Source: Fluviicola sp.
GTDB taxonomy: Bacteria; Bacteroidota; Bacteroidia; Flavobacteriales_D; Crocinitomicaceae
Length of the DNA stretch: 64,000 nt
Reading direction: 5' to 3'
Assembly: GCF_029266855.1 (NCBI RefSeq)
Contig: NZ_JAQSWB010000007.1
Coordinates: 124,001-188,000 of the forward strand
A program made the position numbers and the translations under genes. Below, piece after piece: positions 28,723-38,665 of this stretch (positions within the stretch are counted from its first letter, which is position 1; each line of letters opens with the position of its first letter). The notes under the pieces were generated by a model. The model had not been told where the DNA came from and searched no databases. It saw nothing but the letters and a program-made list of their open reading frames with translations.

Positions 28723-29946
28723 TTAAGCATTTAATGTTTTCAGAAAGTTCGAAGCAATTACATCACGATTGAATTGAAACTCAGCATATTTTCTGCCATT
28801 CTTACCCATTTCCGTGGCCAATTCCGGATTATCAGCAAGCAGTAAAACATTTTCGGCCAAAACGGATGCGTTTTCAGGTTCAACAAAAATGGCAGCCTGG
28901 GCCTTATCCACAAAATGCAATCTTGCTTCACCATTTACTCCCAAAAGAATAGGAACTTCCATTGCCAGCGTTTCAAATACTTTAGAAGGAATTGCTCCTT
29001 CAAATAGATCCAATTTCCTAAGTGGAATGACCGCAACGTTGATTTCCTTCAAAACACCAGGCATTTCAGACTTCTCAACCGGAGGCAAAAAATGAACATT
29101 TGTTACCTTCAGTTCCTCTTTCAATTGCAACAACCGTTCTTTTTCCGGCCCTGCCCCCTGAATGATAAATTGAATTTCGGGACGATTTTCAAGCAGCTTA
29201 GCAGCGTTCAGGATCACATCCAATCCTTGGGCATAACCAACAACCCCGCCGTAGAAAAATAAAATATCGGATTCTTTGAGTCCGTTTCTTTCACGGTATC
29301 CAATCTTTTCGATTTCAGCCGGGTTGTAAAAGCTTAAATCGACGCCATTAGGAAGCCAAACCACTTTTTTCTCCGGAAAGCGTTTTGAGATATCATCTAC
29401 AATTCCTTGTGTTTGCCCGGTAATCAGGTAAGATCTCCGATAACACTTAGCTTCCAGCCTGTAAGCCAGCCCCAATAAGAATTTATTTGTAACCAAGCCC
29501 AGTTTTTCTGCGCTTTCAGGCCAAAGATCAGAGACATTAAAAATGAGCTTTGCATTTAATTTCCTGGAAAGTCTCATGGCAGAGTATCCCAAAAATAAAG
29601 GTGGCGATTCCACCATTAAAAAATCGAAATTTTCCAATTTCTTGCCTCTTCTGCAGGATGTATATACGAAACTAAAATAGTTAAGCAGCCGTTTAATTAT
29701 TCCTTTGGAATCAGAAACATAAATTTTTGATCTGTGAACCGGAATTCCATCGATGACTTCCTCCAAAATCTTTCCATTTTTATATTCTTCATGGATTTGC
29801 ATTTTGGGGTAATTAGGCATTGCCGTGAGTACTTCTACATGCATTCCTTTGGCTTTTAAACGCACAGCCAATTCATGCAATCGATTTTGCGGGGCACCTA
29901 TCTCTGGAGGATAATATTGGGTTAAAATCAATAATCTGGATCCCAT
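28723..29946 (-). CDS. Family 4 glycosyltransferase (WbuB-like)
   Basis: 'LLILTQYYPPEIGAPQNRLHELAVRLKAKGMHVEVLTAMPNYP'; GT4 C-terminal domain. Confidence 0.9.
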   Translation of the reverse strand: MGSRLLILTQYYPPEIGAPQNRLHELAVRLKAKGMHVEVLTAMPNYPKMQIHEEYKNGKILEEVIDGIPVHRSKIYVSDSKGIIKRLLNYFSFVYTSCRRGKKLENFDFLMVESPPLFLGYSAMRLSRKLNAKLIFNVSDLWPESAEKLGLVTNKFLLGLAYRLEAKCYRRSYLITGQTQGIVDDISKRFPEKKVVWLPNGVDLSFYNPAEIEKIGYRERNGLKESDILFFYGGVVGYAQGLDVILNAAKLLENRPEIQFIIQGAGPEKERLLQLKEELKVTNVHFLPPVEKSEMPGVLKEINVAVIPLRKLDLFEGAIPSKVFETLAMEVPILLGVNGEARLHFVDKAQAAIFVEPENASVLAENVLLLADNPELATEMGKNGRKYAEFQFNRDVIASNFLKTLNA

Positions 29947-29954
29947 CAGTTTTC

Positions 29955-31034
29955 TTAATTTTTATAGTTCAAAATCAGGTCGATCATTAATTCCGCAGCA
30001 TTTCCCTCCCCAAAATAAGTTAAGCGTTCGCTCGTCGGATTAAAGTTCTTAATCGCATCTACTATTTTCTGTTCGTTTGCTCCCACCAGGATATTCCAGC
30101 CATTATCAACAGTTTCAACCCATTCGGTTTCATCTCTCATCGTAATACAGGGAATTCCCAAAAAGAAAGCTTCTTTTTGAATACCTCCGCTATCCGTTAC
30201 AATTTTCTTAGCTGTTGATTCCAAACGTACCATGTCCAAATATCCAACCGGATCTATCACCCGGATGTTATCACCCAGCTTTAATCCGTAATCGGCAATA
30301 TATTTCAATGTTCTGGGATGCAACGGTAGAACAACCGATTCATTACACGCATTTAAGCCTGCAACAATAGCAGTTAGTCGCTCCAAACTATTCGTATTTT
30401 CAGCCCGATGAATCGTACACAATAAAAACGATCCTTCCTGAAGCTGAAGCTCATCAAGGATCATGCTTTTTTCCCTGGCGATCTTAGTAAAATGTAAAAT
30501 TCCATCGTACATAACATCTCCAACTAAATGAACACCCTTTGTTATCCCTTCATTTTTCAAATGATCAACAGCAGTTTGAGTCGGGACAAACAATAAATCC
30601 GAAATATGATCAGTTAAGATTCGATTTTGCTCTTCCGGCATTGCCTTGTTAAAACTTCTCAGGCCTGCTTCCACGTGAATAACCGGAATCAATAACTTAG
30701 ATGCCGCTAAAGATCCGGCAATTGTTGAGTTGGTATCCCCATAAACCAAAACGAAATCCGGTTTTTCAATTTCCAATACCTTCTCAATTTCCGCCAGCAT
30801 TGCACCTGTCATTGCGCCGTGTGAGCCCGAGCCAATATTTAAATGATATTTTGGATTCGGGATATTCAATTCTTCAAAGAAAACATCCGACATATTTGCA
30901 TCGTAATGTTGCCCGGTATGAACTAAAATTTCATCAAAATACTTACTGAATGTTGAAGAGACAGCAGCCGCTTTTATAAACTGAGGTCTTGCGCCTAAAA
31001 TTGTTACGATTTTTAATCTTTCCATTGAGGACAA
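29955..31034 (-). CDS. wecB: UDP-N-acetylglucosamine 2-epimerase (non-hydrolysing)
   Basis: 'GARPQFIKAAAVS', 'VHTGQHYD', 'VYGDTNSTIAGSLAASKL', 'HVEAGLRSF', 'TDSGGIQKEAFFLGIPCITMRDETEWVET'. Confidence 0.95.
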   Translation of the reverse strand: MSSMERLKIVTILGARPQFIKAAAVSSTFSKYFDEILVHTGQHYDANMSDVFFEELNIPNPKYHLNIGSGSHGAMTGAMLAEIEKVLEIEKPDFVLVYGDTNSTIAGSLAASKLLIPVIHVEAGLRSFNKAMPEEQNRILTDHISDLLFVPTQTAVDHLKNEGITKGVHLVGDVMYDGILHFTKIAREKSMILDELQLQEGSFLLCTIHRAENTNSLERLTAIVAGLNACNESVVLPLHPRTLKYIADYGLKLGDNIRVIDPVGYLDMVRLESTAKKIVTDSGGIQKEAFFLGIPCITMRDETEWVETVDNGWNILVGANEQKIVDAIKNFNPTSERLTYFGEGNAAELMIDLILNYKN

Positions 31035-31172
31035 AATAAACTATTTCCTTTGAATACTCGAATATTTTCTCTTTATAAAGACTAATTTACTTTTCATTCA
31101 TTCCAAAATTCATGATTTAAATTGATCAAAAAAAACTATCTTCGGTTTTTATTTTGTGCGCTTATACCCGAT

Positions 31173-32159
31173 ATGAAAAGCATCCTTAACTATATTCTTT
31201 TTTTCACCCCTTCTTTTCTTAATAAACCAATCAGGAGGATTATGGGGCAAAAGATTGGAAAAAAAGTACGTATCAGAATCGGGACTTTACTTACTGCAAA
31301 TGATGTTATTATCGAAAACAATGTAAGCATTGGTCCTTTCTGTATAATAAAAACAAAAAAGCTGAGAATCGGTGCTTATTCGAAAATCCAACCGCTATCT
31401 ATCATCTCCACTCAAAATGTTGATTTCAGAAAACATATTCATATAGCACCATTGGTTGTTATAAAAGGTGAACAATCTAAAAAATCATCTATTATCCTGG
31501 ATGATCACAGCAGGGTTTTTCCTTTTTGCTGGATTGATACGGGGCATGGTGTTGAAATAGGAAAGAATGTAGGAATTGGTGGACATACATTGATTTTTAC
31601 TCATGGTGTATGGCCAAATTACCTGGATGGTGCCGGAGTGTCTTTTGGCAAAGTGGTCATTGAAGACAATGTTTGGATTCCATGGCGAGTTTTTATTCTT
31701 CCAAATACACATATCGGTACCAATTCAATTGTTGGAGGAAATTCTTTACTGAACAAAACTTATCCACCAAATAGTTTAATCGGAGGCAGTCCGGCAAAGA
31801 TTATAAAAGAAAATATTGGTCAGACTATCAGTCCCGAAGAAAAATTGGGGCGTTTCAATGAAATTATTCATGCTTACCTGGATTATAAAGACCTTCCTAT
31901 AGCGGAAAAAGAGAAAAATAAAATCAATTTAGACGGGATTATTCTATCTATCGACTCAACTGATAATCTCCCCGAAGGAGCAATCCTTGTTTTATTAAAC
32001 AGCTCTCTCAGCCAAACGGAAATTGATGTATTGAACCAAAAAGGAATTCATATTATTGACCATCTGAACAAACAGTTAATCAAAGCTTCCAAATCAAAAA
32101 AACTGGATGAATTTGTATCCTATTTACGCCGTTATGGTGTAAGACTTTATAATAAATAA
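31173..32159 (+). CDS. Hexapeptide (LbH) acyltransferase with ~100-aa C-terminal extension
   Basis: Repeated [IVL]G hexapeptides 'IGKNVGIGGHTLIFTHG...IIGGSPAKII'; start probably at MKSILNYILFF (31173) rather than 31122. Confidence 0.8.
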   Translation: MKSILNYILFFTPSFLNKPIRRIMGQKIGKKVRIRIGTLLTANDVIIENNVSIGPFCIIKTKKLRIGAYSKIQPLSIISTQNVDFRKHIHIAPLVVIKGEQSKKSSIILDDHSRVFPFCWIDTGHGVEIGKNVGIGGHTLIFTHGVWPNYLDGAGVSFGKVVIEDNVWIPWRVFILPNTHIGTNSIVGGNSLLNKTYPPNSLIGGSPAKIIKENIGQTISPEEKLGRFNEIIHAYLDYKDLPIAEKEKNKINLDGIILSIDSTDNLPEGAILVLLNSSLSQTEIDVLNQKGIHIIDHLNKQLIKASKSKKLDEFVSYLRRYGVRLYNK

Positions 32160-32163
32160 ATCA

Positions 32164-32877
32164 ATGAGTATTGTACTAAGAGTTGATGTAGATAAACCCT
32201 ACGGTAATCATACTATTTTTCGTAAAATAATCAGTAAGTTGATGGAAGATTACGCAGGATTTGCTTTGACGAGTTCTCCAGCATATCTTTCTCATCAAAT
32301 TCAATTCCTTGAATTTTGCAATAAGAACTCTGTAAAGGGCTATTTTTACTACCGTACGTGTACAAGACCAAACGAAAAGGTATTGAAATTAATGGCATCC
32401 GGGAAGCATAAGACCGGCTTTCATGCTGAAAACACAAGAACGTTTGAAACATTCAAATCTGAACTGAATTCTTTTCGAAACAAGTTACCAGGGGTCAACG
32501 TTAGTACTTTTTCAAAACATGGATCCGGAATATTAAAACTAGGAAAAAATCATTACCCACCTTTTGAACCGGAAAAGTATCTGAAATGGGCAAAAGAACT
32601 TGATTGTGCTTTCCCTTCAGGAAATGGTATCTGTGAATCTGAAGAAGACTTAAGTGATACAAACGGTTTCTACGAAAAAATATTCTGGATCGAGCCAGAT
32701 TATAGGTTGCCTGGCTTTGACTCTATTAAACAATTAGTTGAAACAGCAAAAAAACAGCGTGTCGTAATTCTAATACATCCAGAGAACTATATAGCACGAA
32801 AACAAGTTGCTGACGAATTCAAATTACTTGTTAAACTGGCTAAAGAAGAAAACATTGAGTGGGAAATGCCCTATTAA
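32164..32877 (+). CDS. Polysaccharide-deacetylase-like (NodB-fold) protein, divergent
   Basis: 'LRVDVDKPYG', 'TGFHAENTRTFETFKSEL', 'VNVSTFSKHGSG', 'VVILIHPENY' arranged as in NodB-homology proteins. Confidence 0.6.
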   Translation: MSIVLRVDVDKPYGNHTIFRKIISKLMEDYAGFALTSSPAYLSHQIQFLEFCNKNSVKGYFYYRTCTRPNEKVLKLMASGKHKTGFHAENTRTFETFKSELNSFRNKLPGVNVSTFSKHGSGILKLGKNHYPPFEPEKYLKWAKELDCAFPSGNGICESEEDLSDTNGFYEKIFWIEPDYRLPGFDSIKQLVETAKKQRVVILIHPENYIARKQVADEFKLLVKLAKEENIEWEMPY

Positions 32878-33654
32878 TCAATTTTTCCGGCGAACACTTG
32901 AATGAATTCTGCTTAAAGAAGCGCTGTCAAGGTAAGAAATCAACACAGCTTGGTGTTTACCATGAAAAACAAACATACTTCCCGCTGCTACTGCTGTAGC
33001 CCCAATTTCAATTGCCTGGCATAAATGGTCAATCGTTCCTGCGCCACCGGAAATAATCAAGGGGATTTTCACAACTTCCCTTATAAGTTGAATCAATTCC
33101 AAATCATATCCGCTTCTTGTACCTTCCCTGTCAATTGAATGAATTAAAATTTCTCCGACTCCCATTTGATCCAGTTTCCGGGAAAAATCGGCAAGATCCA
33201 AATCAGTAGCTTTTGTTCCTGATTTAGAATACAAACGATATTCACCGGAAGGTGTTTTTCTGACATCCAGTGAAACACAAATACTCGAACTTCCAAATTC
33301 GCTCACTGCCTGCTTTAAAAACTCCGGATTCTCGAAAACTTCCGAACCGATAATTACTTTTTCTATTCCGATTTGAATGATCTTACGAATATCCTCTATT
33401 GTTTTAATACCTCCGCCATAAGTCAATGGCATAAAACATTCTTCCGCAATCTCCTTCAACAGTCCGAAAGGAATTGGAGTTCCTTTAACGGAAGCATCAA
33501 TATCCAGAAAAACAAGTTCATCCACTTCCTTTTCATTGAAGATTCGAATCGCATTCAAGGGATCTCCTATATACCTTGAATTCTGAAACTGAACTGTTTT
33601 AACCAAGCCGCCATTCTGAAGTAAAAGAACCGGAATACATCGTGGTAGAGCCAT
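32878..33654 (-). CDS. AglZ/HisF2-type acetamidino-modification cyclase subunit
   Basis: 'RCIPVLLLQNGGLVKTVQFQNSRYIGDPLNAIRIFNEKEVDELVFLDID' resembles surface-polysaccharide HisF2 rather than histidine-operon HisF. Confidence 0.85.
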   Translation of the reverse strand: MALPRCIPVLLLQNGGLVKTVQFQNSRYIGDPLNAIRIFNEKEVDELVFLDIDASVKGTPIPFGLLKEIAEECFMPLTYGGGIKTIEDIRKIIQIGIEKVIIGSEVFENPEFLKQAVSEFGSSSICVSLDVRKTPSGEYRLYSKSGTKATDLDLADFSRKLDQMGVGEILIHSIDREGTRSGYDLELIQLIREVVKIPLIISGGAGTIDHLCQAIEIGATAVAAGSMFVFHGKHQAVLISYLDSASLSRIHSSVRRKN

Positions 33655-34271
33655 CAGAATTCGGAAATAAAATTGGTTAATAACTGCATGCCGAATCTAT
33701 GGCTTTTTTCAGGATGAAACTGAACACCTGCAATATGTCCTTTCAGAACTGCGGCATCAAATTTATGAATGTAATCAGCTTCCAAAACAACTTCATTGCG
33801 ATTGCTGCATTTTACAAAGTATGAATGAGCAAAATAGAATCTCGTTTCTTCGTCAAATCCTTTCAACAGTTTATTTCCCTGTTCGGGTGCCGAAACATAA
33901 TCCCACCCCAGGTGCGGAACAGGAAATGATTTATAATCCGTTGAATTGAACTTTTTACTTTCCAGATCGATCCAGGAAAGACCAGGTCGGATTCCTTCCT
34001 CACTTTTCATACCCAGTAACTGCATTCCCAGGCAAATTCCCAGTATCGGAACTTTATCTGTCAAAACTCGCTGATTTAAAACCGGTATCAACCCTCTTTC
34101 ATTCAAATTATTCATTCCCTGGTCAAATGATCCTACTCCTGGAAGAATAAGTTTACCTGCAGCCGAAATTTGCTCCTTATCACTGGAAATTACAGCGTCA
34201 AAGCCTATAAACTGGAGCATGTTCTTTATCGAGCCTAAATTTCCCAGGCCATAATCAACAATTACTATCAT
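33654..34271 (-). CDS. HisH-type glutamine amidotransferase
   Basis: 'IVIVDYGLGNLGSIKNML', 'GICLGMQLL', 'GVQFHPEKSH'; coupled to the HisF2 gene. Start at ATG 34271. Confidence 0.9.
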   Translation of the reverse strand: MIVIVDYGLGNLGSIKNMLQFIGFDAVISSDKEQISAAGKLILPGVGSFDQGMNNLNERGLIPVLNQRVLTDKVPILGICLGMQLLGMKSEEGIRPGLSWIDLESKKFNSTDYKSFPVPHLGWDYVSAPEQGNKLLKGFDEETRFYFAHSYFVKCSNRNEVVLEADYIHKFDAAVLKGHIAGVQFHPEKSHRFGMQLLTNFISEF

Positions 34272-34357
34272 GCTAAAGAAGTTCAAAAGGTTTAAAAAGT
34301 CTAAAAGGTTCAATTTGAACATCTGAACTTTTTATATTCTCCAATTCAAATATACTT

Positions 34358-35665
34358 TTATGCAGCATCTGTCTTTATCGTTTTGGTGAGTTTCAGGAAA
34401 AGAAGAATGATAATCAAATAGATGATTGACAATAAAACAGAATTAAAGCCCAGAATCCAATGAAATGAATCAAATCCCGAATCGGTTAAATTCAGTTTTC
34501 CCATCGTTTTTAAAAGAATCGGAAGAACTCCGAAATTAAACAACTGGAAAAATGCTACTATCAAACCGAAACCAAACATCAATTTTTGTTTAGACAATAC
34601 CAGGGATAAGGATGAAATGGGTGAAACAATGAAATTCAGCATTAAAGCAGGGGCCAGTATTTCCGCAATTCTTCCTGCTTCCCTCCATTTCTCACCGAAA
34701 ACAAACCCAAAAAGATCACTTCCAAAAAAGAAAAGTACTGTAAATGGAATAATCGAAATATAAAACAGGGTTCGGAGTGTTTTTAAAGTCAATGGATAGA
34801 CAGCTTGTTTCTTATTGAACAATTCAGAACTTTTATTGAAAAAGACTTGTCCCAGGGACTGACCGAAGAGTGATAAAGGCAGTTTTAGCATCAAATACGC
34901 ATAACTGTAAGAACCAAAAGTTCCTTTCCCATAAAACTCCACAATAAATGCAGCTAATGCCAGGTCTACTCCCAGATCCAATAAAACATGCGGCAAGTAC
35001 ACCGTCGGATACGATTTGTAGTTTTTAGCCAATATGCGCATTCTTTTCAAATCACTGGAAGAAGTATCTCCTTTTTTATTCGATAAAAAGGTCCTGACGA
35101 AAGAAAAAACGGATAAAAAAGATCCGAGCAGTGTTCCGAAAATCAATCCGAAAGAACCCCAGTTCAAAAGACCGAAGATTAGTCTCAATGTATTCACTGA
35201 AACAGAATTAACCATGCGCTGGATGGAGATCTGTCGGAAAAGTTTTTTTCTCACCGACCAGTTTGTTCCCAGGTTGATCCAAACACTGACATACGCACTC
35301 AAGACTGAAATCACCAGGAACACGTAATTGGAAAAACTATATGGTTTGAGCATATAATAAGTCAGTCCGACCAGGAAAACCGCCGTGAGAACAATCAGCG
35401 AGATCCGAAATGACAAGCGATATAATGAAAATGCGTGATTATCCTGTTTTGCAACCGGAAGGGTTGCTTCATAACGGGCAGTTGCAAATGCTGCAATAAA
35501 TGCAACCAATCGCGTATAAACTCCCAACTCCCCCATATCTGCCGTGGAGTAAATTCGGGTGAGTACAGGATAAATGAGGTAAGCAATCAACTGAGCAATT
35601 ACGGTACCTGTCATTAAAGTCAGGACAGATTTTACAAAGTCAGATTTTAATGCTTTTATTTGCAT
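34358..35665 (-). CDS. Wzx-type polysaccharide flippase (MATE/MOP)
   Basis: Polytopic, N-terminal 'VLTLMTGTVIAQLIAYLIYPVLTRIYS'. Confidence 0.9.
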   Translation of the reverse strand: MQIKALKSDFVKSVLTLMTGTVIAQLIAYLIYPVLTRIYSTADMGELGVYTRLVAFIAAFATARYEATLPVAKQDNHAFSLYRLSFRISLIVLTAVFLVGLTYYMLKPYSFSNYVFLVISVLSAYVSVWINLGTNWSVRKKLFRQISIQRMVNSVSVNTLRLIFGLLNWGSFGLIFGTLLGSFLSVFSFVRTFLSNKKGDTSSSDLKRMRILAKNYKSYPTVYLPHVLLDLGVDLALAAFIVEFYGKGTFGSYSYAYLMLKLPLSLFGQSLGQVFFNKSSELFNKKQAVYPLTLKTLRTLFYISIIPFTVLFFFGSDLFGFVFGEKWREAGRIAEILAPALMLNFIVSPISSLSLVLSKQKLMFGFGLIVAFFQLFNFGVLPILLKTMGKLNLTDSGFDSFHWILGFNSVLLSIIYLIIILLFLKLTKTIKTDAA

Positions 35666-36660
35666 TGCAACACATGACGAAGGTATTCATTAATTCCTTC
35701 TTCAAAGGTATATAGGGGTTTATAATTCAAATATTGCTCCATCTTAGCTGTTGAAGCCAAGGAATCCTTAATATCTCCTTTTCTTGGGGGTCCGTAAGTA
35801 ATCGTACTTTTCGTTGTTACACCCAATCCTTTCAATTCGTCCTGCATGCTCTGAATCAGATCATTTAACGTTAGACTCCGTCCACATGCTACATTGTAAG
35901 CCTGACCTAAAGCTTCCTTGTCTTCTGAAGCCAAGGATAACAAATTTGCATAAATTGCATTATTTACATAGGTAAAATCTCGCGATTGTTCCCCATCTCC
36001 ATGTATAACAATTTCCTCTCCCCGAAGCATTTTATCTAAAAATTTCGGGATAGCAGCAGCATAAACACCATTTGGATCCTGGTACGGACCAAACACATTG
36101 AAGTACCGTAAACCAACTGTTTCCATTCCATACAACTGATGATAAACCTGGGCGTATTCCTCGTTTAGTCTTTTAGTAGCCGCATAAGGAGAAAGCAGTG
36201 CTCCTTCCTGGCCTTCTTGTTTGGGCGAGGTAATGGAATCTCCGTAAACAGATGAGGAACTCGCATAGACAAACCGTTTTACATTTGCCAATTGTGCCTC
36301 ATGAAGAATCGTTAAAAAACCAGTTGCATTAACGTGATGGTTTTTGAAGGGGAATTCTATAGATCTCGGAACAGACCCTAATGCGGCCTGGTTAGAGATC
36401 GCATCCACATCCTTTAATAAATGCCTGTAATCCTCCGGATTACAAATATCTCCGTTTACAAAACGGCAATTTTCGTATTGGGACAATCTATCGACATTCG
36501 ACTGAAGGCCTGTTTCCAAATTATCCAAAACAATAACAGAGGCCCCTATTTTCAATAGTGCCTCTGCCAAATTTGAACCAATGAAACCGGCACCACCGGT
36601 TATCAAAATGGTTTTATCTTTTAATCTCTGTATAATCTCAATGGGGATATTCACTATCAA
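35656..36660 (-). CDS. UDP-hexose 4-epimerase-like extended SDR (WbpP-like)
   Basis: 'ILITGGAGFIGSNLAEALL', 'NQAALGSVPRSIEFP', 'SSSSVYGDS', 'YAATK'. Confidence 0.9.
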   Translation of the reverse strand: MIVNIPIEIIQRLKDKTILITGGAGFIGSNLAEALLKIGASVIVLDNLETGLQSNVDRLSQYENCRFVNGDICNPEDYRHLLKDVDAISNQAALGSVPRSIEFPFKNHHVNATGFLTILHEAQLANVKRFVYASSSSVYGDSITSPKQEGQEGALLSPYAATKRLNEEYAQVYHQLYGMETVGLRYFNVFGPYQDPNGVYAAAIPKFLDKMLRGEEIVIHGDGEQSRDFTYVNNAIYANLLSLASEDKEALGQAYNVACGRSLTLNDLIQSMQDELKGLGVTTKSTITYGPPRKGDIKDSLASTAKMEQYLNYKPLYTFEEGINEYLRHVLQCK

Positions 36661-36756
36661 TCACATTTATTATTCAACCCTTTGTCAATATCAATATAAA
36701 CTTCATTACACCGGGGCCATACTGACGTTTGACCATCATCGAAAGCCGAACTTCCC

Positions 36757-38292
36757 TTATTTAGCGTAATTCACTGAACGTTTTTCACGAATCACGGTCA
36801 CTTTTACCTGTCCCGGATAAGTCATTTCCGTTTGAATTTTCTGAGAAATTGCAAACGATAATTCATCAGCCCGTAAATCTGTTACTTTTTCACTTTCCAC
36901 TAAAACACGAAGTTCTCTACCTGCCTGAATTGCATATGCTGAATTCACCCCGTCATAAGACAAAGCCAAATTCTCCAGATCTTTAATCCGTTTGATATAA
37001 GATTCTACAACTTCACGACGAGCACCTGGGCGAGCACCAGAAATGGAGTCACAAATTTGTACGATCGGCGAGATCAGGGTTGTCATTTCAATTTCATCAT
37101 GGTGAGCTCCGATTGCATTCAATACATCCGGTTTTTCACCGAATTTCTCAGCTATTTTCATTCCCAGGATAGCATGTGGCAATTCCGGTTCTTCATCCGG
37201 AACTTTACCAATATCGTGTAATAATCCGGCACGTTTTGCCACTTTTACATTTAAGCCGAGTTCAGCAGCCATGATCGCACAAAGATTTGCTACTTCGCGG
37301 CTATGCTGCAATAAGTTCTGTCCGTAAGAAGATCGGTATTTCATACGTCCAACCATACGGATTAATTCCGGATGTAATCCGTGAATTCCCAAATCGATGC
37401 ATGTTCTTCTTCCCGTTTCAGCGATTTCTTCTTCCAAAGATTTTTTCGTTTTCGCTACTACTTCTTCAATTCGGGCAGGGTGAATACGACCATCCGAAAC
37501 CAATTGATGTAAAGCCAAACGGGCGATTTCTCTTCTTACCGGATCAAAACAAGACAAAATAATTGCTTCCGGAGTATCATCCACAATGATCTCAACACCG
37601 GTAGCTGCTTCCAGCGCACGGATGTTTCTACCTTCACGACCAATAATACGTCCTTTCACCTCATCAGAATCAATATTGAATACAGAAACTGCATTCTCTA
37701 CCGCTTGTTCCGAAGCCACACGCTGAATGGTTTGAATCACGATGCGTTTTGCTTCCCTGTTTGCATTCAGTTTTGCTTCTTCTGTTATTTCTTTAATATG
37801 AACCATTGCAGCAGTTCTTGCTTCGTCTTTTAAAGATTCCATCAACAGGTTTTTCGCCTCTTCAATAGACATCCCGGTGATTTTTGTCAGCTCAGCAACA
37901 CGCTTTTGGTGCATTTTATCCAACTCCTGATGACGAATTTCGTTTGCTTCAACCTTCGTTGCAAGTTCAGCTTGTAAACGCTCCGTGTCTTTTTCTTTCC
38001 TGGAAACCTCTTCGATTTTTTGTGTGAGTGCCTTTTCTTTGCTTTTCACCCTGTCTTCATTTGATTGCATGCGTCTTTCACGTTCTTTGACGTTTTCCTC
38101 ATGCTCTTCCTTTAATTTCAGAAAGCGTTCCTTTGCCTGGAGAATTTTATCCTTCTTCATCGCTTCTCCTTCCAGATCCGCTTCTTTCAAGATTTGTTCC
38201 TTCCTTTTCTTTAACATTGTATTCTGGATAATGAAAGTAGCTACACCACCTCCAATCAACCCGATCAATGCTCCAATAATTACATTTACCAT
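36757..38292 (-). CDS. rny: Ribonuclease Y
   Basis: N-terminal TM plus coiled coil, KH domain '[21 protein letters not shown]', HD domain '[10 protein letters not shown]'. Confidence 0.97.
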   Translation of the reverse strand: MVNVIIGALIGLIGGGVATFIIQNTMLKKRKEQILKEADLEGEAMKKDKILQAKERFLKLKEEHEENVKERERRMQSNEDRVKSKEKALTQKIEEVSRKEKDTERLQAELATKVEANEIRHQELDKMHQKRVAELTKITGMSIEEAKNLLMESLKDEARTAAMVHIKEITEEAKLNANREAKRIVIQTIQRVASEQAVENAVSVFNIDSDEVKGRIIGREGRNIRALEAATGVEIIVDDTPEAIILSCFDPVRREIARLALHQLVSDGRIHPARIEEVVAKTKKSLEEEIAETGRRTCIDLGIHGLHPELIRMVGRMKYRSSYGQNLLQHSREVANLCAIMAAELGLNVKVAKRAGLLHDIGKVPDEEPELPHAILGMKIAEKFGEKPDVLNAIGAHHDEIEMTTLISPIVQICDSISGARPGARREVVESYIKRIKDLENLALSYDGVNSAYAIQAGRELRVLVESEKVTDLRADELSFAISQKIQTEMTYPGQVKVTVIREKRSVNYAK

Positions 38293-38302
38293 AGTTTCTT
38301 AA

Positions 38303-38350
38303 ATAAAAAAATCCCACTGCTTACGGAGAATGTTACGTAAACAAGTGAGA
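38303..38350 (-). terminator. Structured hairpin plus U-tract between zapA and rny (terminator/attenuator or small RNA 3' end)
   Basis: Minus strand CTCACTTGTTTACGTAACATTCTCCGTAAGCAGTGGGATTTTTTT: imperfect ~13-bp stem with U7. Confidence 0.65.
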
Positions 38351-38371
38351 AAAAGACCTGCTATAAAGCAA

Positions 38372-38665
38372 TTAATTCAATGCATCCAAATCATCAGAAA
38401 GTGCTTTCAATGCAGCAGTTGCTTCAGAGAAATCAGCTTGGGGAGCGTTACCGGAAACCGGTGCTTTCCCCCCTCTAGTAGACAATTGTAAGGCGGTCAT
38501 CGCCAATAAGTCTTGCATATCGCGAACAGCAAAATTATCCTGAAGTTGTTTAATTGCTTTATTAATATCTTCGGCAGCACGCTGCACCTTTTCTACTTCC
38601 GACTCCTGGACAGTTAAAGGATACGTGCGGCCAGCAACCACTACTTTCAAAGACACCTTACTCAT
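38372..38665 (-). CDS. zapA: Cell division protein ZapA
   Basis: 'KVVVAGRTYPLTVQESEVEKVQRAAEDINKAI'. Confidence 0.88.
   Translation of the reverse strand: MSKVSLKVVVAGRTYPLTVQESEVEKVQRAAEDINKAIKQLQDNFAVRDMQDLLAMTALQLSTRGGKAPVSGNAPQADFSEATAALKALSDDLDALN

Noticed and set aside
32878-34271. HisF/HisH as part of histidine biosynthesis
   Set aside because: No other his genes nearby and the HisF N-terminus (RCIPVLLLQNGGLVKT) is of the surface-glycan HisF2 type.
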